A stretch of 64,000 bases of DNA from JAHRAW01 sp965243285 (GCA_965243285.1 OZ251537.1:1302001-1366000), one strand, 5' to 3'; shown: positions 45,794-55,985, numbered from the stretch's first letter. A program made the numbers and translations. Notes: generated by a model not told the origin, from the letters alone.

Positions 45794-47653
45794 CTACTCG
45801 ACGGTCACCGATTTAGCCAGGTTGCGTGGTTTATCCACATCGGTGCCTTTGATTAGGGCGACATGGTACGCCAGCAACTGCAGCGGGATGGTGTAGATGA
45901 TGGGCGCCATGGAACTATCCACGGCGGCGATGTCGATAACTTGAACATTATCTTGTGGGCTGATGTTGGCGGCCGGGTCGGCGAACACGATGAGGCGACC
46001 GCCACGGGCGCGCACTTCTTCGATGTTGGCTTTGAGTTTGTTCAGCAGGCGATTGTTGGGGGCGACCGAAATCACCGGCATTTCGCTATCCACCAGCGCC
46101 AAGGGCCCGTGCTTCAATTCGCCGGCCGGGTACGCCTCGGCGTGGATGTAGGAAATTTCCTTGAGTTTGAGCGCGCCCTCCAAGGCGATGGGGTAGTGCG
46201 CGCCGCGACCCAAAAACAGGGCGTGCTGTTTATCGGCGAATTGTTCGGCGATGGCGGCTACCGCCGGTTCCAGCGCGATGGCTTGGTCCACCTTGGCCGG
46301 CAATTCGCGCAGTTCTTTGATTAGCCGCGCTTCTTCGTCCGCGCCCATGTTAAAACGCCGCCCCAGGGCGATGACCAACAAGCGCAACGCCACTAATTGG
46401 GTGGTGAAGGCTTTGGTGGAGGCGACGCCGATTTCCATGCCGGCGTGCGTCAATAGAGTCAGATTCGAGGCTCTCACCAGGGCGCTTTCCGGGGAATTGC
46501 AGATGGTTAAACTGGGTCCAAAACCTTGTTTTTGGGCGACTTCCAGCGCCGCCAGGGTGTCTATGGTCTCGCCCGATTGCGATAGCGTCACCACCAAGCA
46601 ATCGGCCGGCGCGGCGTGTTCGCGCGAGCGAAATTCGCTGGCAATTTCCGCCTGGCAGGGCACGCCGCGGCGCTCGAACCAATAACTCGCCACCATGCCG
46701 GCGTGGTAACTGGTGCCGCAGGCGATGATGCGCACCGCGCGCACGCGGTCGAAAATGGCCGCCGCCTCGGCGCCGAAACACTCCTCCAGCAAGCGCGTGC
46801 CGGTGATGCGCCCCTCCAAAGTGTTGGCGATGGCGACGCCTTGTTCGTGGATTTCCTTATGCATATAGTGGCGATGTTCGCCCAGTTCGATAGCATCGGG
46901 CGATAGCGCGCAAGTGTGCGGCTGGCGGGTTTGCGGCGTGCCGGCGTGGTCGGTGATGGCGATGTCGCCGCCGTTCAAATCAGCGATGTCGCCATTCTCT
47001 AAGATAAAAAACTGCCGCGTCACTTGAATCAAGGCCGCCATATCTGAGGCCACGAAGGCCTCGCCCTGGCTCTCGCCCTGGCCGATACCCACCACCAACG
47101 GCGAGCCGCGCCGCGCCGCCACCAAGCGCTGCGGCTCATCCGCGCTGATGACCGCGATGGCGTACGCGCCCTCCAACACCGCCGCCGTGGCGCGCACCGC
47201 GGCCAGCAAATCCAGCCCGGCGCGGGTGTGGCGGCGCACCTCATTGACCACCACTTCGGTGTCGGTTTGCGAGGTGCATTCGAAGCCATCGGCCAGCTGC
47301 CGGCGGCGCAAGGTTTCGTGGTTTTCGATGATGCCGTTGCACACCAGCGCCAGCGTATCGCCGCTGGTATGCGGGTGGGCGTTTATCTCGGTGGGCGGGC
47401 CGTGGGTCGCCCAGCGGGTATGGGCGATGCCGGTGGCGCCGCGCAAGGTGGGTGCCGCCGCCAGCGCGCGCTCTAACTCGATAATTTTGCCGGCGCGCCG
47501 AATGCGTCGCAGTCGCTGCCCCGGCTTAGGCTCGGCGGCGTCGATGACGGCCACGCCGGCCGAGTCATAGCCGCGATATTCCAACCGCCGCAACCCTTCC
47601 AACAACACCGGCAAGATGTCGGCCTTGCCCACCGCCCCGACAATTCCGCACAT
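45794..47653 (-). CDS. glmS: Glucosamine--fructose-6-phosphate aminotransferase (isomerizing)
   Basis: Makes glucosamine-6-phosphate from fructose-6-phosphate and glutamine, the first step to UDP-GlcNAc. 619 residues. MCGIVGAVG gives the N-terminal catalytic Cys after Met removal. The glutaminase loop TRWATHG, the two SIS domains (ACGTSYHAGMV, TLSQSGETIDTLAALE) and the end DKPRNLAKSVTVE are all typical. It follows glmU, with a 263 bp gap, so this side of the pathway is clustered. No glmS-type ribozyme or sRNA target could be seen. Confidence 0.97.
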   Translation of the reverse strand: MCGIVGAVGKADILPVLLEGLRRLEYRGYDSAGVAVIDAAEPKPGQRLRRIRRAGKIIELERALAAAPTLRGATGIAHTRWATHGPPTEINAHPHTSGDTLALVCNGIIENHETLRRRQLADGFECTSQTDTEVVVNEVRRHTRAGLDLLAAVRATAAVLEGAYAIAVISADEPQRLVAARRGSPLVVGIGQGESQGEAFVASDMAALIQVTRQFFILENGDIADLNGGDIAITDHAGTPQTRQPHTCALSPDAIELGEHRHYMHKEIHEQGVAIANTLEGRITGTRLLEECFGAEAAAIFDRVRAVRIIACGTSYHAGMVASYWFERRGVPCQAEIASEFRSREHAAPADCLVVTLSQSGETIDTLAALEVAQKQGFGPSLTICNSPESALVRASNLTLLTHAGMEIGVASTKAFTTQLVALRLLVIALGRRFNMGADEEARLIKELRELPAKVDQAIALEPAVAAIAEQFADKQHALFLGRGAHYPIALEGALKLKEISYIHAEAYPAGELKHGPLALVDSEMPVISVAPNNRLLNKLKANIEEVRARGGRLIVFADPAANISPQDNVQVIDIAAVDSSMAPIIYTIPLQLLAYHVALIKGTDVDKPRNLAKSVTVE

Positions 47654-47916
47654 GGTTATGCCCTCGCTAAATTTTTTCGATGGGATGAATTTTCATGGCG
47701 CTGGGCGAATTTATCGTCAGCATCGCCCACCGCCAGAATCTTCGATTTATCGCCCAAATCGGTCGAAATTCACCCAAATCCGCCCAAATCGGCCGGAATT
47801 CGCCAAAATCAGCCGAAATCGGCCGCCGGGTTCACGCCCAATCCACCCAAATCCGCGCACCGCCCATGTATATGTCACGCATTGTACATGGCGATCTATG
47901 CTGCTCATATATATGT
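47654..47916. other. Gap between glmU and glmS
   Basis: Contains imperfect 12-13 bp repeats built on CAAATCGGCCGAAATTCGCC (47750-47825) and a CATATATATG palindrome at 47906-47915. No gene. Confidence 0.5.
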
Positions 47917-49452
47917 CTACTGCGCGTCATCCGGCGGAGATTTTTTACGCGGGCGCGACCAGTTGGCGATGGCGGTTTGTTTCGGGCGGCTGAGCGCGAG
48001 CGTGGCGGCGGCGACATTTTTGGTGATGGTGGAACCGGCGCCGATGGTGGCGCCGGCGCCGATGGCGAGCGGCGCCACCAGTTGGCTGTTGGAGCCGACG
48101 AACACATCATCGCCGATGACGGTGCGGTGTTTGCGCGCGCCGTCGTAGTTGCAAGTAATCACCCCGGCGCCGATATTCACGCCGGTGCCGACGCTGCTGT
48201 CGCCCACATAACTCAAGTGGTTTACTTTGGAGCCGGGGCCGATGTGGCTTTGTTTTATCTCGACAAAATTGCCGATGCGCGCCGCCTCGGCCAAAGTGGA
48301 TTGTGGTCGCAGGCGGGCGAAGGGCCCGATGCGGCAGCGGGCGCCGATTACCGCGCCATCGATGACGCAATGCGCCTCGATAAGGCTGCCGGCGCCGATG
48401 ACGCTGTCGCGGATAATGGCGCCGGCGCCGATGCGGCAATCATCGCCGACCACTACCCGCCCCTCGAGGATGACATTGACATCGACCACGCAATCGCGCC
48501 CGAATTGGCACCATCCGCGCACCTCGAAGCGCGCCGGGTCGCACAGCCGCACGCCATTTTCGAGCAGGGCGTGGGCGCAGCGCAGTTGGTGGATACGCTC
48601 GACGCGCGCCAAATCGACTTGGGAATTGACGCCGAAGGTCTCTTGCGCGGTCGCCGGCTGGCAGGCTTCGATGCGCGCGCCGGCGCCGGCGGCGTGGCCG
48701 AGCAGGTCGGTGAGATAAAATTCGCGCTGCGCGTTGTGGTTGTCGAGTTTTGCCAGCGCGCGCCGCAATACGGCGGCTGGCGCGGCGATAAAACCGGTGT
48801 TGCATTCGCGGATGCGGCGTTGTGGCGCGCTCGCATCGCGCTCCTCGACGATGCCCACCACGCGCTCATCCGCATCGCGCAAAATCCGCCCCAAGCCGGT
48901 CGGGTCGTCCATATCGGCGGTCAATATATTGAACCAATTCGGGTGGGGCGAATGCTCATCGCCCAGATTTTCATCGCCCGGCTCGATGGCGCGCCCGGCG
49001 GCGAGCAAGGCACGCAGAGTCGGCGCCCGGATGAGCGGCGTGTCGCCGTACAAAACCAGCACCGTGGCGCGCGCATGCACCGCCGGCATGGCCTGCAAGA
49101 GGGCGTGCCCGGTGCCGAGTTGCGAACGCTGGATGATCCAGTTGAGGTCGATGTGGTCGCCGCTGCGGTCGACATTTTTGCCGCCAGCGTCGGCGGATTT
49201 ATCGTCACTTTCGTCGCTATTTCCGTATCTTTCAGCCCGCCGGAACTCGGCCATGGCGCTTTCGGTGGCGGTTTGTACAACCTCGGCGTGGTGGCCGAGC
49301 ACCACATGGATTTTCGCCGGCTTTAAGGCCGCGGCGGCGACGATAACATGCGCCAGCATGGGCTTGCCGCCGATGGGGTGTAAGGGTTTGGGCAGCGCCG
49401 AGCGCATGCGCGTGCCTTCCCCGGCGGCCAGGATGATCGCCTCTAAGGTCAT
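47917..49452 (-). CDS. glmU: Bifunctional UDP-GlcNAc pyrophosphorylase / GlcN-1-P acetyltransferase
   Basis: Catalyses the last two steps to UDP-N-acetylglucosamine. 511 residues. The uridylyltransferase domain has LAAGEGTRMRSALPKPLHPIGGKPML, QLGTGHALLQAMP and YGDTPLI. The left-handed beta-helix acetyltransferase domain has GRDCVVDVNVILEGRVVVGDDCRIG and the catalytic-region HLSYVGDSSVGTGVNIGAGVITCNYDG. A ~30-residue Asp/Ser/Gly-rich insertion (around YGNSDESDDKSADAGGKNVD) sits before LNWIIQRSQLGTGHA. It runs in the same direction as glmS. Confidence 0.97.
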   Translation of the reverse strand: MTLEAIILAAGEGTRMRSALPKPLHPIGGKPMLAHVIVAAAALKPAKIHVVLGHHAEVVQTATESAMAEFRRAERYGNSDESDDKSADAGGKNVDRSGDHIDLNWIIQRSQLGTGHALLQAMPAVHARATVLVLYGDTPLIRAPTLRALLAAGRAIEPGDENLGDEHSPHPNWFNILTADMDDPTGLGRILRDADERVVGIVEERDASAPQRRIRECNTGFIAAPAAVLRRALAKLDNHNAQREFYLTDLLGHAAGAGARIEACQPATAQETFGVNSQVDLARVERIHQLRCAHALLENGVRLCDPARFEVRGWCQFGRDCVVDVNVILEGRVVVGDDCRIGAGAIIRDSVIGAGSLIEAHCVIDGAVIGARCRIGPFARLRPQSTLAEAARIGNFVEIKQSHIGPGSKVNHLSYVGDSSVGTGVNIGAGVITCNYDGARKHRTVIGDDVFVGSNSQLVAPLAIGAGATIGAGSTITKNVAAATLALSRPKQTAIANWSRPRKKSPPDDAQ

Positions 49453-49607
49453 GTCGGCGGGCGACTCATGTTGTACCGGGGGCGGATTGTACGGGGCGGC
49501 GGGCGGCGAAGTTGCTTAGAATGCGGTGAAATTGCGCCAGCGGGCGAATATGGGGGTACGATGCGTGGCTGATTTTAACCCTCAACGCGAGCGCTTGCTC
49601 GAAAATC

Positions 49608-50453
49608 ATGGCCGCCGACGACCTCGACAAAATCAAACACGAAATCCCCTGGCAAAGCCCGGTGCAGCCGGTGGAATTGACCCTGGATAGCGAAATTCAG
49701 TTCAATTGCCACAAGGGCATATCGTGCTTCAACGCCTGCTGCAAGAATATCGACATCACCCTGATGCCGTACGACATCCTGCGCCTGAAGCGCCGCGCCG
49801 GGCTCACTTCATCGCAATGGGTGGCGCGCCACACCCTGCCCTACCCCATGGACGCGCACGAGATGCCGGGGCTGAAAATGGCCACCAAGCCCGGTAGCAC
49901 GGAGTGCGTGTTGCTCGAAGAATCCGGCTGCGGGGTGTATGAGGACCGCCCGACGGCGTGCCGCTATTACGCCTTAGGCGCCATGGGCGTGCGCCGAGCC
50001 GCCAGCGCCCAAGTCGAAGATATTTATTTCGCGGTCAAAGAATCTCACTGCAAGGGGCATGACGAGCCGCGCCGCCTGACCGTCGGGCAGTATCGCCAAG
50101 AGCAGGGCATCGAGAAATACGATGCCATGAATCGCGAATGGCGCGACATTATTTTGAAAAAACGCTCATCGGGGCCGACCGTGGGCAAGCCCAGCGCGCG
50201 TTCGCTGCAGTTGTTCGATATGTGCAGCTATGACATGGATAATTTTCGCGCCTTTTTGGATAGCCCCGGGTTTACCGAATTGTTCGAGGTGGATGGCGCC
50301 GAACGCAGCACCATGATGGCCGATGAAGACCAACTTTTTTTGTTCGCTTGCCGGTTTTTGAAGCAAGTGTTGTTTGGGGAAATGAGTATTCCTATGCGAG
50401 AGGAAGGTCGGGTGCGACGGATGGAGAAAAAACGCGAAGCGGGGGAGGGGTGA
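49608..50453 (+). CDS. YkgJ family cysteine-cluster protein
   Basis: 281 residues. The family cluster is CHKGISCFNACCKNIDITLMPYDILRLKRR near residue 30, followed by CVLLEESGCGVYEDRPTACRYYALG and a later Cys in SHCKGHDEP. This CxxxxCxxxCC plus CxVYxxRPxxCR pattern is thought to bind zinc or an iron-sulfur cluster; the function is not settled. The C-terminal 130 residues are helical. It lies divergent from glmU with 155 bp between and is followed by a repeat cluster. Confidence 0.85.
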   Translation: MAADDLDKIKHEIPWQSPVQPVELTLDSEIQFNCHKGISCFNACCKNIDITLMPYDILRLKRRAGLTSSQWVARHTLPYPMDAHEMPGLKMATKPGSTECVLLEESGCGVYEDRPTACRYYALGAMGVRRAASAQVEDIYFAVKESHCKGHDEPRRLTVGQYRQEQGIEKYDAMNREWRDIILKKRSSGPTVGKPSARSLQLFDMCSYDMDNFRAFLDSPGFTELFEVDGAERSTMMADEDQLFLFACRFLKQVLFGEMSIPMREEGRVRRMEKKREAGEG

Positions 50454-50459
50454 GGGAGT

Positions 50460-50850
50460 CATGGGGATGTGCGGTGTGGGGTTGGTTTTGATGTTGGCTT
50501 TGATGTTGATGTTGGCTTTTGATGTTGGCTTTTGATTTTAATGTTGGCTTTGGCTTTTAACGTTTTACTCCCCCCGTGCTTCATCTGGGGGGAGTCAAAC
50601 AAAAGCCAAAAGCCAAAAGCAAAAGCCAAAGCCAAGCCAAAAGCAAAAGCCAAGCCAAAAGCAAAAGCAAAGTCAAACGCACCCCCCACCAAAACTGGCG
50701 ATGAAGCCGCCAGTTTTGGCTCCCCCCTAAAAAGATAGGGTGGAGCAAAGCCTTAACAGCAACAGCAACAGCAAAAGCAAAAGCCAAAACCAAAGCCAAA
50801 GCCAAAATCAAAAGCCAAAATCAAAAGCAAAATCAAACCCCGCGAATCAA
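50460..50850. repeat. Composite palindromic element between the YkgJ-family gene and clpB
   Basis: GATGTT/GCTTTT hexamers, a C-run/G-run hairpin at about 50570-50597, AAAGCC-type hexamers, then an A-oriented unit (50688-50755). That unit has the AAAACTGGCG B stem and a CCTAAAAAGATAGG A loop. More A-rich hexamers follow to 50845. Confidence 0.8.
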
Positions 50851-50946
50851 ACGGGAAGATGGGGGATACATAGAGGCGAGAGGGGGCCCCCTTGTTTTTT
50901 AGTGGGTTGCCCCGATTAATGATGGCTCCCCCTTCGGAGCGATGCC

Positions 50947-53535
50947 ATGCAACTGGATAAATTGACGGCAAAATTTCAACAGGCGTTAGCCGAGGCGCAA
51001 AGTTTGGCGGTGGGGCGGGGGCATCAGTTTATCGAGGCGGTGCATGTGATGGCGGCCATGCTCGACCAAGCCGGCGGCGGGGTGCGGCATTTACTGAGCA
51101 ATAGCGGCGTGAATGTCGAACGGTTGCGCGGTGATGTGGATGAGGCACTGGGGCGGATGCCGAGTATCGAGAGCCATGAGGGCGATGTGCATATCTCTGC
51201 CGACCTCGCCAAAACCATCAATCGCGCCGACAAACTGGCGCAGCAGCGCCACGACCGATACATCGCCAGCGAATTATTCGTGCTGGCGGCGGTGGACGGC
51301 AAGGGTGAATTGGCGCGGTTGTTGCGTGCCGCCGGGGCGGAGAAAAACGCCATCGAAAAAGCCATCGAAGCGCTGCGCGACGGGCAAGCGGTGGACGACC
51401 CTGAGTCGGAAGGGCAGCGCCGCACGCTGGAAAAATACACCATGGATGTGACCGCGCGCGCCGAGCAAGGCAAGCTCGACCCGGTCATTGGGCGCGATGA
51501 TGAAATTCGTCGCGCCATTCAGGTATTGCAGCGCCGCACCAAAAATAACCCGGTGTTGATCGGCCAGCCCGGGGTGGGCAAAACCGCCATCATCGAAGGT
51601 TTGGCGCAGCGCATCGTGCGCGGCGAAGTGCCGGACGGCGTTAAAAACAAGCGCGTGTTAGCGCTGGATTTGGGCGCTTTGTTAGCCGGCGCCAAATATC
51701 GCGGCGAATTCGAAGAACGGCTCAAGGCGGTGCTCAATGATCTCGCCCGGCAGGAAGGGCGGGTGATTTTATTCATCGACGAACTGCACACCATGGTCGG
51801 CGCCGGCGCCGCCGAGGGCGCCATGGACGCCGGCAACATGCTAAAGCCGGCCCTGGCGCGCGGCGAGTTGCACTGCGTCGGCGCCACCACCTTGGACGAA
51901 TATCGCAAGCACATCGAAAAAGACGCGGCGCTGGAGCGGCGCTTCCAAAAAGTGTTGGTATGCGAGCCCAGCGTGGAGGACGCCATCGCCATTTTGCGCG
52001 GCCTCAAAGAGCGCTATGAAGTGCACCATGGGGTCGACATCACCGACCCGGCCATCGTCGCCGCCGCCACGCTGTCGCAGCGCTACATCACCGACCGTAA
52101 TCTGCCGGATAAAGCCATCGATTTGGTGGATGAAGCGGCCAGCCGCATCCGCATGGAAATCGACTCCAAACCGGAGGTGATGGATCGCCTCGAGCGGCGG
52201 CTGATTCAACTTAAAATCGAGGGCGAGGCGTTGCGCAAGGAAAGCGATGCCGCCTCGGTCAAACGCTTGAAAAACTTGCAGGCGGAAATCGACAAACTCG
52301 AGCGCGAATACGCCGACTTGGATGAAATTTGGAGCGCGGAAAAATCGGCGCTGCAGGGCAGCCAGCACATCAAAGAACAACTCGACCGCGCCCGCATCGA
52401 ATTAGATGCGGCACATCGCGGTGGTGATTTGGCGCGCATGTCGGAGCTGCAATACGGTGAAATTCCGGCCCTGGAAAAACAACTGGCGGCCGCTGGCGCG
52501 GTCGAGCAGCAAGAAATGACGCTGCTTAAAAATCGCGTCGATGAAGATGAAATCGCCGCCGTGGTCTCCAGTTGGACCGGCATACCGGTGAGCAAAATGT
52601 TAGCCGGCGAAAAAGACAAATTGCTAACCATGGAAGCACACCTGCAACGCCGGGTGGTCGGGCAGCACACCGCCATCGCCGCCGTGGCCGGCGCCATTCG
52701 CCGCTCGCGCGCCGGGCTATCCGACCCCAACCGGCCCTATGGTTCGTTTTTATTTCTCGGCCCCACCGGGGTCGGCAAAACCGAATTGTGCAAGGCCGTG
52801 GCGGCGTTTTTATTCGACTCGGCGCAATCCTTGATTCGCATCGATATGTCCGAGTTCATGGAACGGCACTCGGTGGCGCGGCTGCTCGGCGCCCCGCCGG
52901 GCTATGTCGGCTATGAGGAGGGTGGCTATTTGACCGAAGCGGTGCGCCGCCGCCCGTATGCGGTGATTCTGTTGGACGAGGTGGAAAAAGCCCACGCCGA
53001 TGTTTTCAATGTGCTGCTGCAGGTGTTGGACGACGGGCGGCTGACCGATGGCCACGGTCGCACCGTGGATTTTCGCAACACCGTCATCATCATGACCTCC
53101 AACTTAGGCTCGCAGATGATTCAAGAGATGAGCGCCGGCGGCGGCGATGAGGCGGAGAAATACGCGGCCATGAAAGCCATGGTGCTGGAGGTGGCAGGCG
53201 CGCATTTTCGCCCCGAATTCATCAACCGCATAGACGATTTGGTGGTGTTCCACCCCCTCGAAAAAGCGCAAATCCGCGAAATCGCCCACATTCAGTTGGA
53301 TTTATTACGCCAGCGCTTGGCGCTGCGGGATTTACGCTTCGACATCACCGAGCAAGCCGTGGACAAAATCGCCGCCATCGGCTTCGACCCGGTATTCGGC
53401 GCTCGCCCGCTAAAACGCGCCATCCAAACCACCGTCGAAAACCCGTTAGCGGAAGCCATCCTCGGCGGTAAATTCTCGCCCGGGGATGAGGTTCGGGTGT
53501 TTTGTGGGAAAGATGGTGAGGTGGGGATTGGGTGA
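50947..53535 (+). CDS. clpB: ATP-dependent disaggregase ClpB
   Basis: 862-residue Hsp100 chaperone that solubilises aggregates with DnaK. The N-domain is MQLDKLTAKFQQALAEAQSLAVGRGHQFIEAVH. NBD1 Walker A is GQPGVGKT and NBD2 Walker A is GPTGVGKT. The coiled-coil middle domain runs from about 410 to 525 (ERRLIQLKIEGEALRKESD, DLDEIWSAEKSALQG). RIDMSEFMERHSVARLLGAPPGYVGYEEGG is the usual NBD2 stretch. Length is normal. I see no clear sigma-32 promoter in the repeat-filled region upstream. Confidence 0.97.
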   Translation: MQLDKLTAKFQQALAEAQSLAVGRGHQFIEAVHVMAAMLDQAGGGVRHLLSNSGVNVERLRGDVDEALGRMPSIESHEGDVHISADLAKTINRADKLAQQRHDRYIASELFVLAAVDGKGELARLLRAAGAEKNAIEKAIEALRDGQAVDDPESEGQRRTLEKYTMDVTARAEQGKLDPVIGRDDEIRRAIQVLQRRTKNNPVLIGQPGVGKTAIIEGLAQRIVRGEVPDGVKNKRVLALDLGALLAGAKYRGEFEERLKAVLNDLARQEGRVILFIDELHTMVGAGAAEGAMDAGNMLKPALARGELHCVGATTLDEYRKHIEKDAALERRFQKVLVCEPSVEDAIAILRGLKERYEVHHGVDITDPAIVAAATLSQRYITDRNLPDKAIDLVDEAASRIRMEIDSKPEVMDRLERRLIQLKIEGEALRKESDAASVKRLKNLQAEIDKLEREYADLDEIWSAEKSALQGSQHIKEQLDRARIELDAAHRGGDLARMSELQYGEIPALEKQLAAAGAVEQQEMTLLKNRVDEDEIAAVVSSWTGIPVSKMLAGEKDKLLTMEAHLQRRVVGQHTAIAAVAGAIRRSRAGLSDPNRPYGSFLFLGPTGVGKTELCKAVAAFLFDSAQSLIRIDMSEFMERHSVARLLGAPPGYVGYEEGGYLTEAVRRRPYAVILLDEVEKAHADVFNVLLQVLDDGRLTDGHGRTVDFRNTVIIMTSNLGSQMIQEMSAGGGDEAEKYAAMKAMVLEVAGAHFRPEFINRIDDLVVFHPLEKAQIREIAHIQLDLLRQRLALRDLRFDITEQAVDKIAAIGFDPVFGARPLKRAIQTTVENPLAEAILGGKFSPGDEVRVFCGKDGEVGIG

Positions 53536-53544
53536 GAGCGGGGG

Positions 53545-54360
53545 TGAGTTTGGGCTTTTTCTTTACTCCTCGCTGGGCGAGGAGTCAAAACTGGCGGCTT
53601 TTAGCCAGTTTTGGTGGGGGGGGATATCTTTAATGTTAGGTTTTACTTGACTTTTTATTTTGATTATCGTTTTTGTCTTTAAATTTTTCACCCTATCAGC
53701 CACAAAAGATGAGTTAAAAGACAGCATCAACATCAACATCAACATCAACATCAAGATCAACAGAAAAATCAAAGTCAATGTAACATCAAAAGCGCAAAGA
53801 CTTTAAGTCAAAATCAACATCTAAAACCCAAGTCGAACTCAACATCAAAGCAACCCCCCCTCCAAAAAGCAAAAGCGGTGGGAGTGAAGATTAAAGGCGA
53901 AAAGCGAAAGCAACAGCGAAAAGCCAAAAGCAAACGCCAAAAGCAAACGCAAACGCCAAAAGCAAACGCTAAAAGCAACATCAAAATCAACAGCAAAAGC
54001 AAAAGCAACATCAAAATCAAAAGCCAACATCAACAGCAAAAGCAACATCAAAATCAAAGCAAAATCAAAGTCAAAGCAAAATCAAACGCCCCCCCACCAA
54101 AACTGGCGATGAAGCCGCCAGTTTTGGCTCCCCCCTAAAAAGATAGGGTGGAGCAAAGCCTTAACAGCAACATCAATAGCGAAAGCAACAGCAACAACAA
54201 AAGCAAAGTCAACAGCAAAAACAACCCCTCTCCACCAAAACTGGCTAAAAGACGCCAGTTTTGACTCCCCCGCATTAAAGCGGGGGGAGTAAAGCGTAAC
54301 AGCCAAAATCAAAAGCCAAAACTGGCATCTTTTAGCGGGATTTGGTGAGGGATTTTTGAT
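53545..54360. repeat. Composite palindromic element cluster between clpB and the methyltransferase
   Basis: One T-oriented unit just after clpB (53563-53625, A hairpin CTCCTCGCTGGGCGAGGAG). Then a core that is the reverse complement of the one at 34124. Then three A-oriented units (53850, 54090 and 54225), two with the AAAACTGGC-type B stem, separated by AAAGC/CATCAA hexamers. This is the largest cluster in the window. Confidence 0.85.
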
Positions 54361-54457
54361 GTTAATAAACCAAACATTCCTGGCGGATGTTATGAGTGGA
54401 ATGTCAAGGGAATCAGATGGAATCGGCTGTAATCAGGATGACTTTTACGGCTGGAAT

Positions 54458-55120
54458 CTAATCAGCGGGGGGCGGTGGCTGGATGGCGGACGGTTTTTGC
54501 CATAGGCTGGCGAGCCATGGTTGTAGGTGGCGAGGTTTTCCCGGCGGGCGGTAGTAGTGGCGTATTTCGCTGAAGTCGGCGGCGGTGAGCAGGCGGCGCC
54601 ATTGGGCGAGGTTGTGGTAGCAGCCGTAGCGTTCGCCGCTCCAGCCTTCTTGGCAGTCACCGTGGGGGTTGGAGGCGAATAATATGCCGGCCGGCGCCAG
54701 GGTGTGCCACAGCGCCCGCAATACTTCAGGCAACGCTTGTTGGGGCACATGAAACAGCGAGGCGTTGGCGAATACGCCGTGAAAATGCGCCGGCGGTAAA
54801 TCCAGCGCCAAAAAATCTTGGCATAGCACTTCGCCGGCGGCGGCTTGGCGCGCCATGGCGACTAACGCGGTTGAGCCGTCCAGCCCTACCGGGGCGTGGC
54901 CGAGGGCGGTGAAGCGCGCCAAATCCCGCCCCGGGCCGCAACCGAAATCGAGGATGCGGCACGGCGGCGGTCGCCCTATCGCGGTCAATAGCGCTTGGAT
55001 GTTCTGCTCCACATCATGCCCCCAGGTGCCATTGCGGAAATCTTCGGCGTGGGTGTCGTAATGGCGCAAGGTTTGGGTGGTTACGGCGCGTAATTCGGCG
55101 GCGGTCATGGGGGGGTGCAT
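54458..55120 (-). CDS. Class I SAM-dependent methyltransferase
   Basis: 220 residues from the ATG at 55120; a second ATG four codons in is equally good. ILDFGCGPGRDLARFTALGHAPVGLDGSTALVAMAR is the AdoMet-binding glycine motif with the acidic ribose contact after it. HGVFANASLFHVP and LAPAGILFASN are the later Rossmann strands. The family is broad, and small-molecule and protein targets are both known, so the substrate is unassigned. The gene stands alone between two repeat clusters. Confidence 0.85.
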   Translation of the reverse strand: MHPPMTAAELRAVTTQTLRHYDTHAEDFRNGTWGHDVEQNIQALLTAIGRPPPCRILDFGCGPGRDLARFTALGHAPVGLDGSTALVAMARQAAAGEVLCQDFLALDLPPAHFHGVFANASLFHVPQQALPEVLRALWHTLAPAGILFASNPHGDCQEGWSGERYGCYHNLAQWRRLLTAADFSEIRHYYRPPGKPRHLQPWLASLWQKPSAIQPPPPAD

Positions 55121-55124
55121 GGGG

Positions 55125-55358
55125 TTGGGGGGGTCAAAACTGGCGGTTTCATCGCCAGTTTTGGTGGGAGTAATGTTAATTTTGACTTTGATGTTGCCGT
55201 TGCTGTTGCCTTTGGGCTTTTTCTTTACTCCCCGCTGGGCGGGGAGTCAAATCAGGCGGCTTGTCGGCTGATTTGGTAGGGGGGCCGTTGATGTTGGTTT
55301 TGGCTTTTGATTTGGCTGTTGCTGTTGCTGTTAAGGCTTTGCTCCACCCTATCTTTGA
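55125..55358 (+). repeat. Composite palindromic elements, T orientation
   Basis: Two units: a B-hairpin-only copy (55134-55160), and a full one (55228-55282) with A stem CTCCCCGCTGGGCGGGGAG and an AAATCAGGCGG/GGCTGATTT-like B stem. Then hexamers and the left half of a CTCCACCCTATCTTT A hairpin that is cut by the MITE. Confidence 0.8.
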
Positions 55359-55507
55359 GGGTGTAGGAAAAGTATATTCTTGATTAAAATTTCGGTTGGC
55401 GTTGTTAAAAAAGCAGGCGAAAGTGTTGCTATTGCTTATTGTTTAAATTTTGGAAATGATACTTTTCCTTCATTTTCCTTGAGTCAGCGAGGGCTTTTCG
55501 CACACCC
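55359..55507. mobile_element. MITE-like element, copy 2
   Basis: 149 bp with ends GGGTGTAGGAAAAG and, inverted, GGGTGTGCGAAAAG (12 of 14 matching). The interior is about 90% identical to 29517-29663. It seems to have entered an A hairpin: CTCCACCCTATCTTT lies on one side, CATGAAGCGGGGGGAG on the other. Confidence 0.75.
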
Positions 55508-55880
55508 GCATGAAGCGGGGGGAGTAAAACAAAAGCCAAAGCGAAAGCAAAAGCAAAAGCCAAAGCGAAAGCAAAAGTCCCCCCACCAAATCTGCCCGCG
55601 CCTGGCGGCTCGGGCAGATTTGACTCCCCCCAGATGAGGCAAGGGGGGAGTGAAACAAAAGCAAAAGCGAAAATCAAAAGCCAAAAGCCAAAAGCAAAAG
55701 CAAAAGCCAAAAGCAAAAACAAAAGCCAAAAGCAAAAGCCAAAAGCCAAAGTCCCCCCACCAAATCAGTCCGAGCCTATCGGCTCGGTCAGATTTGACTC
55801 CACCCAGATGAAGCGGGGGGGAGTAAAACAAAAGCCAAAGCGAAAGCCAAAAGCAAAAGCAAAGTCAAACGCTCTCTCTC
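55508..55880 (-). repeat. Composite palindromic elements, A orientation, variant stems
   Basis: Two units whose B stems differ from all others. At 55586-55622, CAAATCTGCCCG pairs with CGGGCAGATTTG. At 55762-55797, AAATCAGTCCGAGCC pairs with GGCTCGGTCAGATTT with a few mismatches. Both are followed by the C-run/G-run A hairpin and AAAAGC hexamers. Confidence 0.85.
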
Positions 55881-55985
55881 ATCAAATTTGGGGAGATTTG
55901 TTGGGAATCTTAAAAAAAAGGGCGATTCATTGCTGAATCGCCCGGGAATGTGGGGGGGGATGGCGGTTTTACCGCGTGGGTTTTC

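Noticed and set aside
47695..49326. 543-codon plus-strand open frame
   Set aside because: It lies antisense over glmU, whose domains are unambiguous; GC-rich codon use keeps the opposite frame open.
55380..55637. 85-codon ORF beginning MIKISVGVVKKAGESVAIAYC
   Set aside because: It starts in the MITE and runs into repeat hexamers; copy 1 of the MITE has stops in the same frame.
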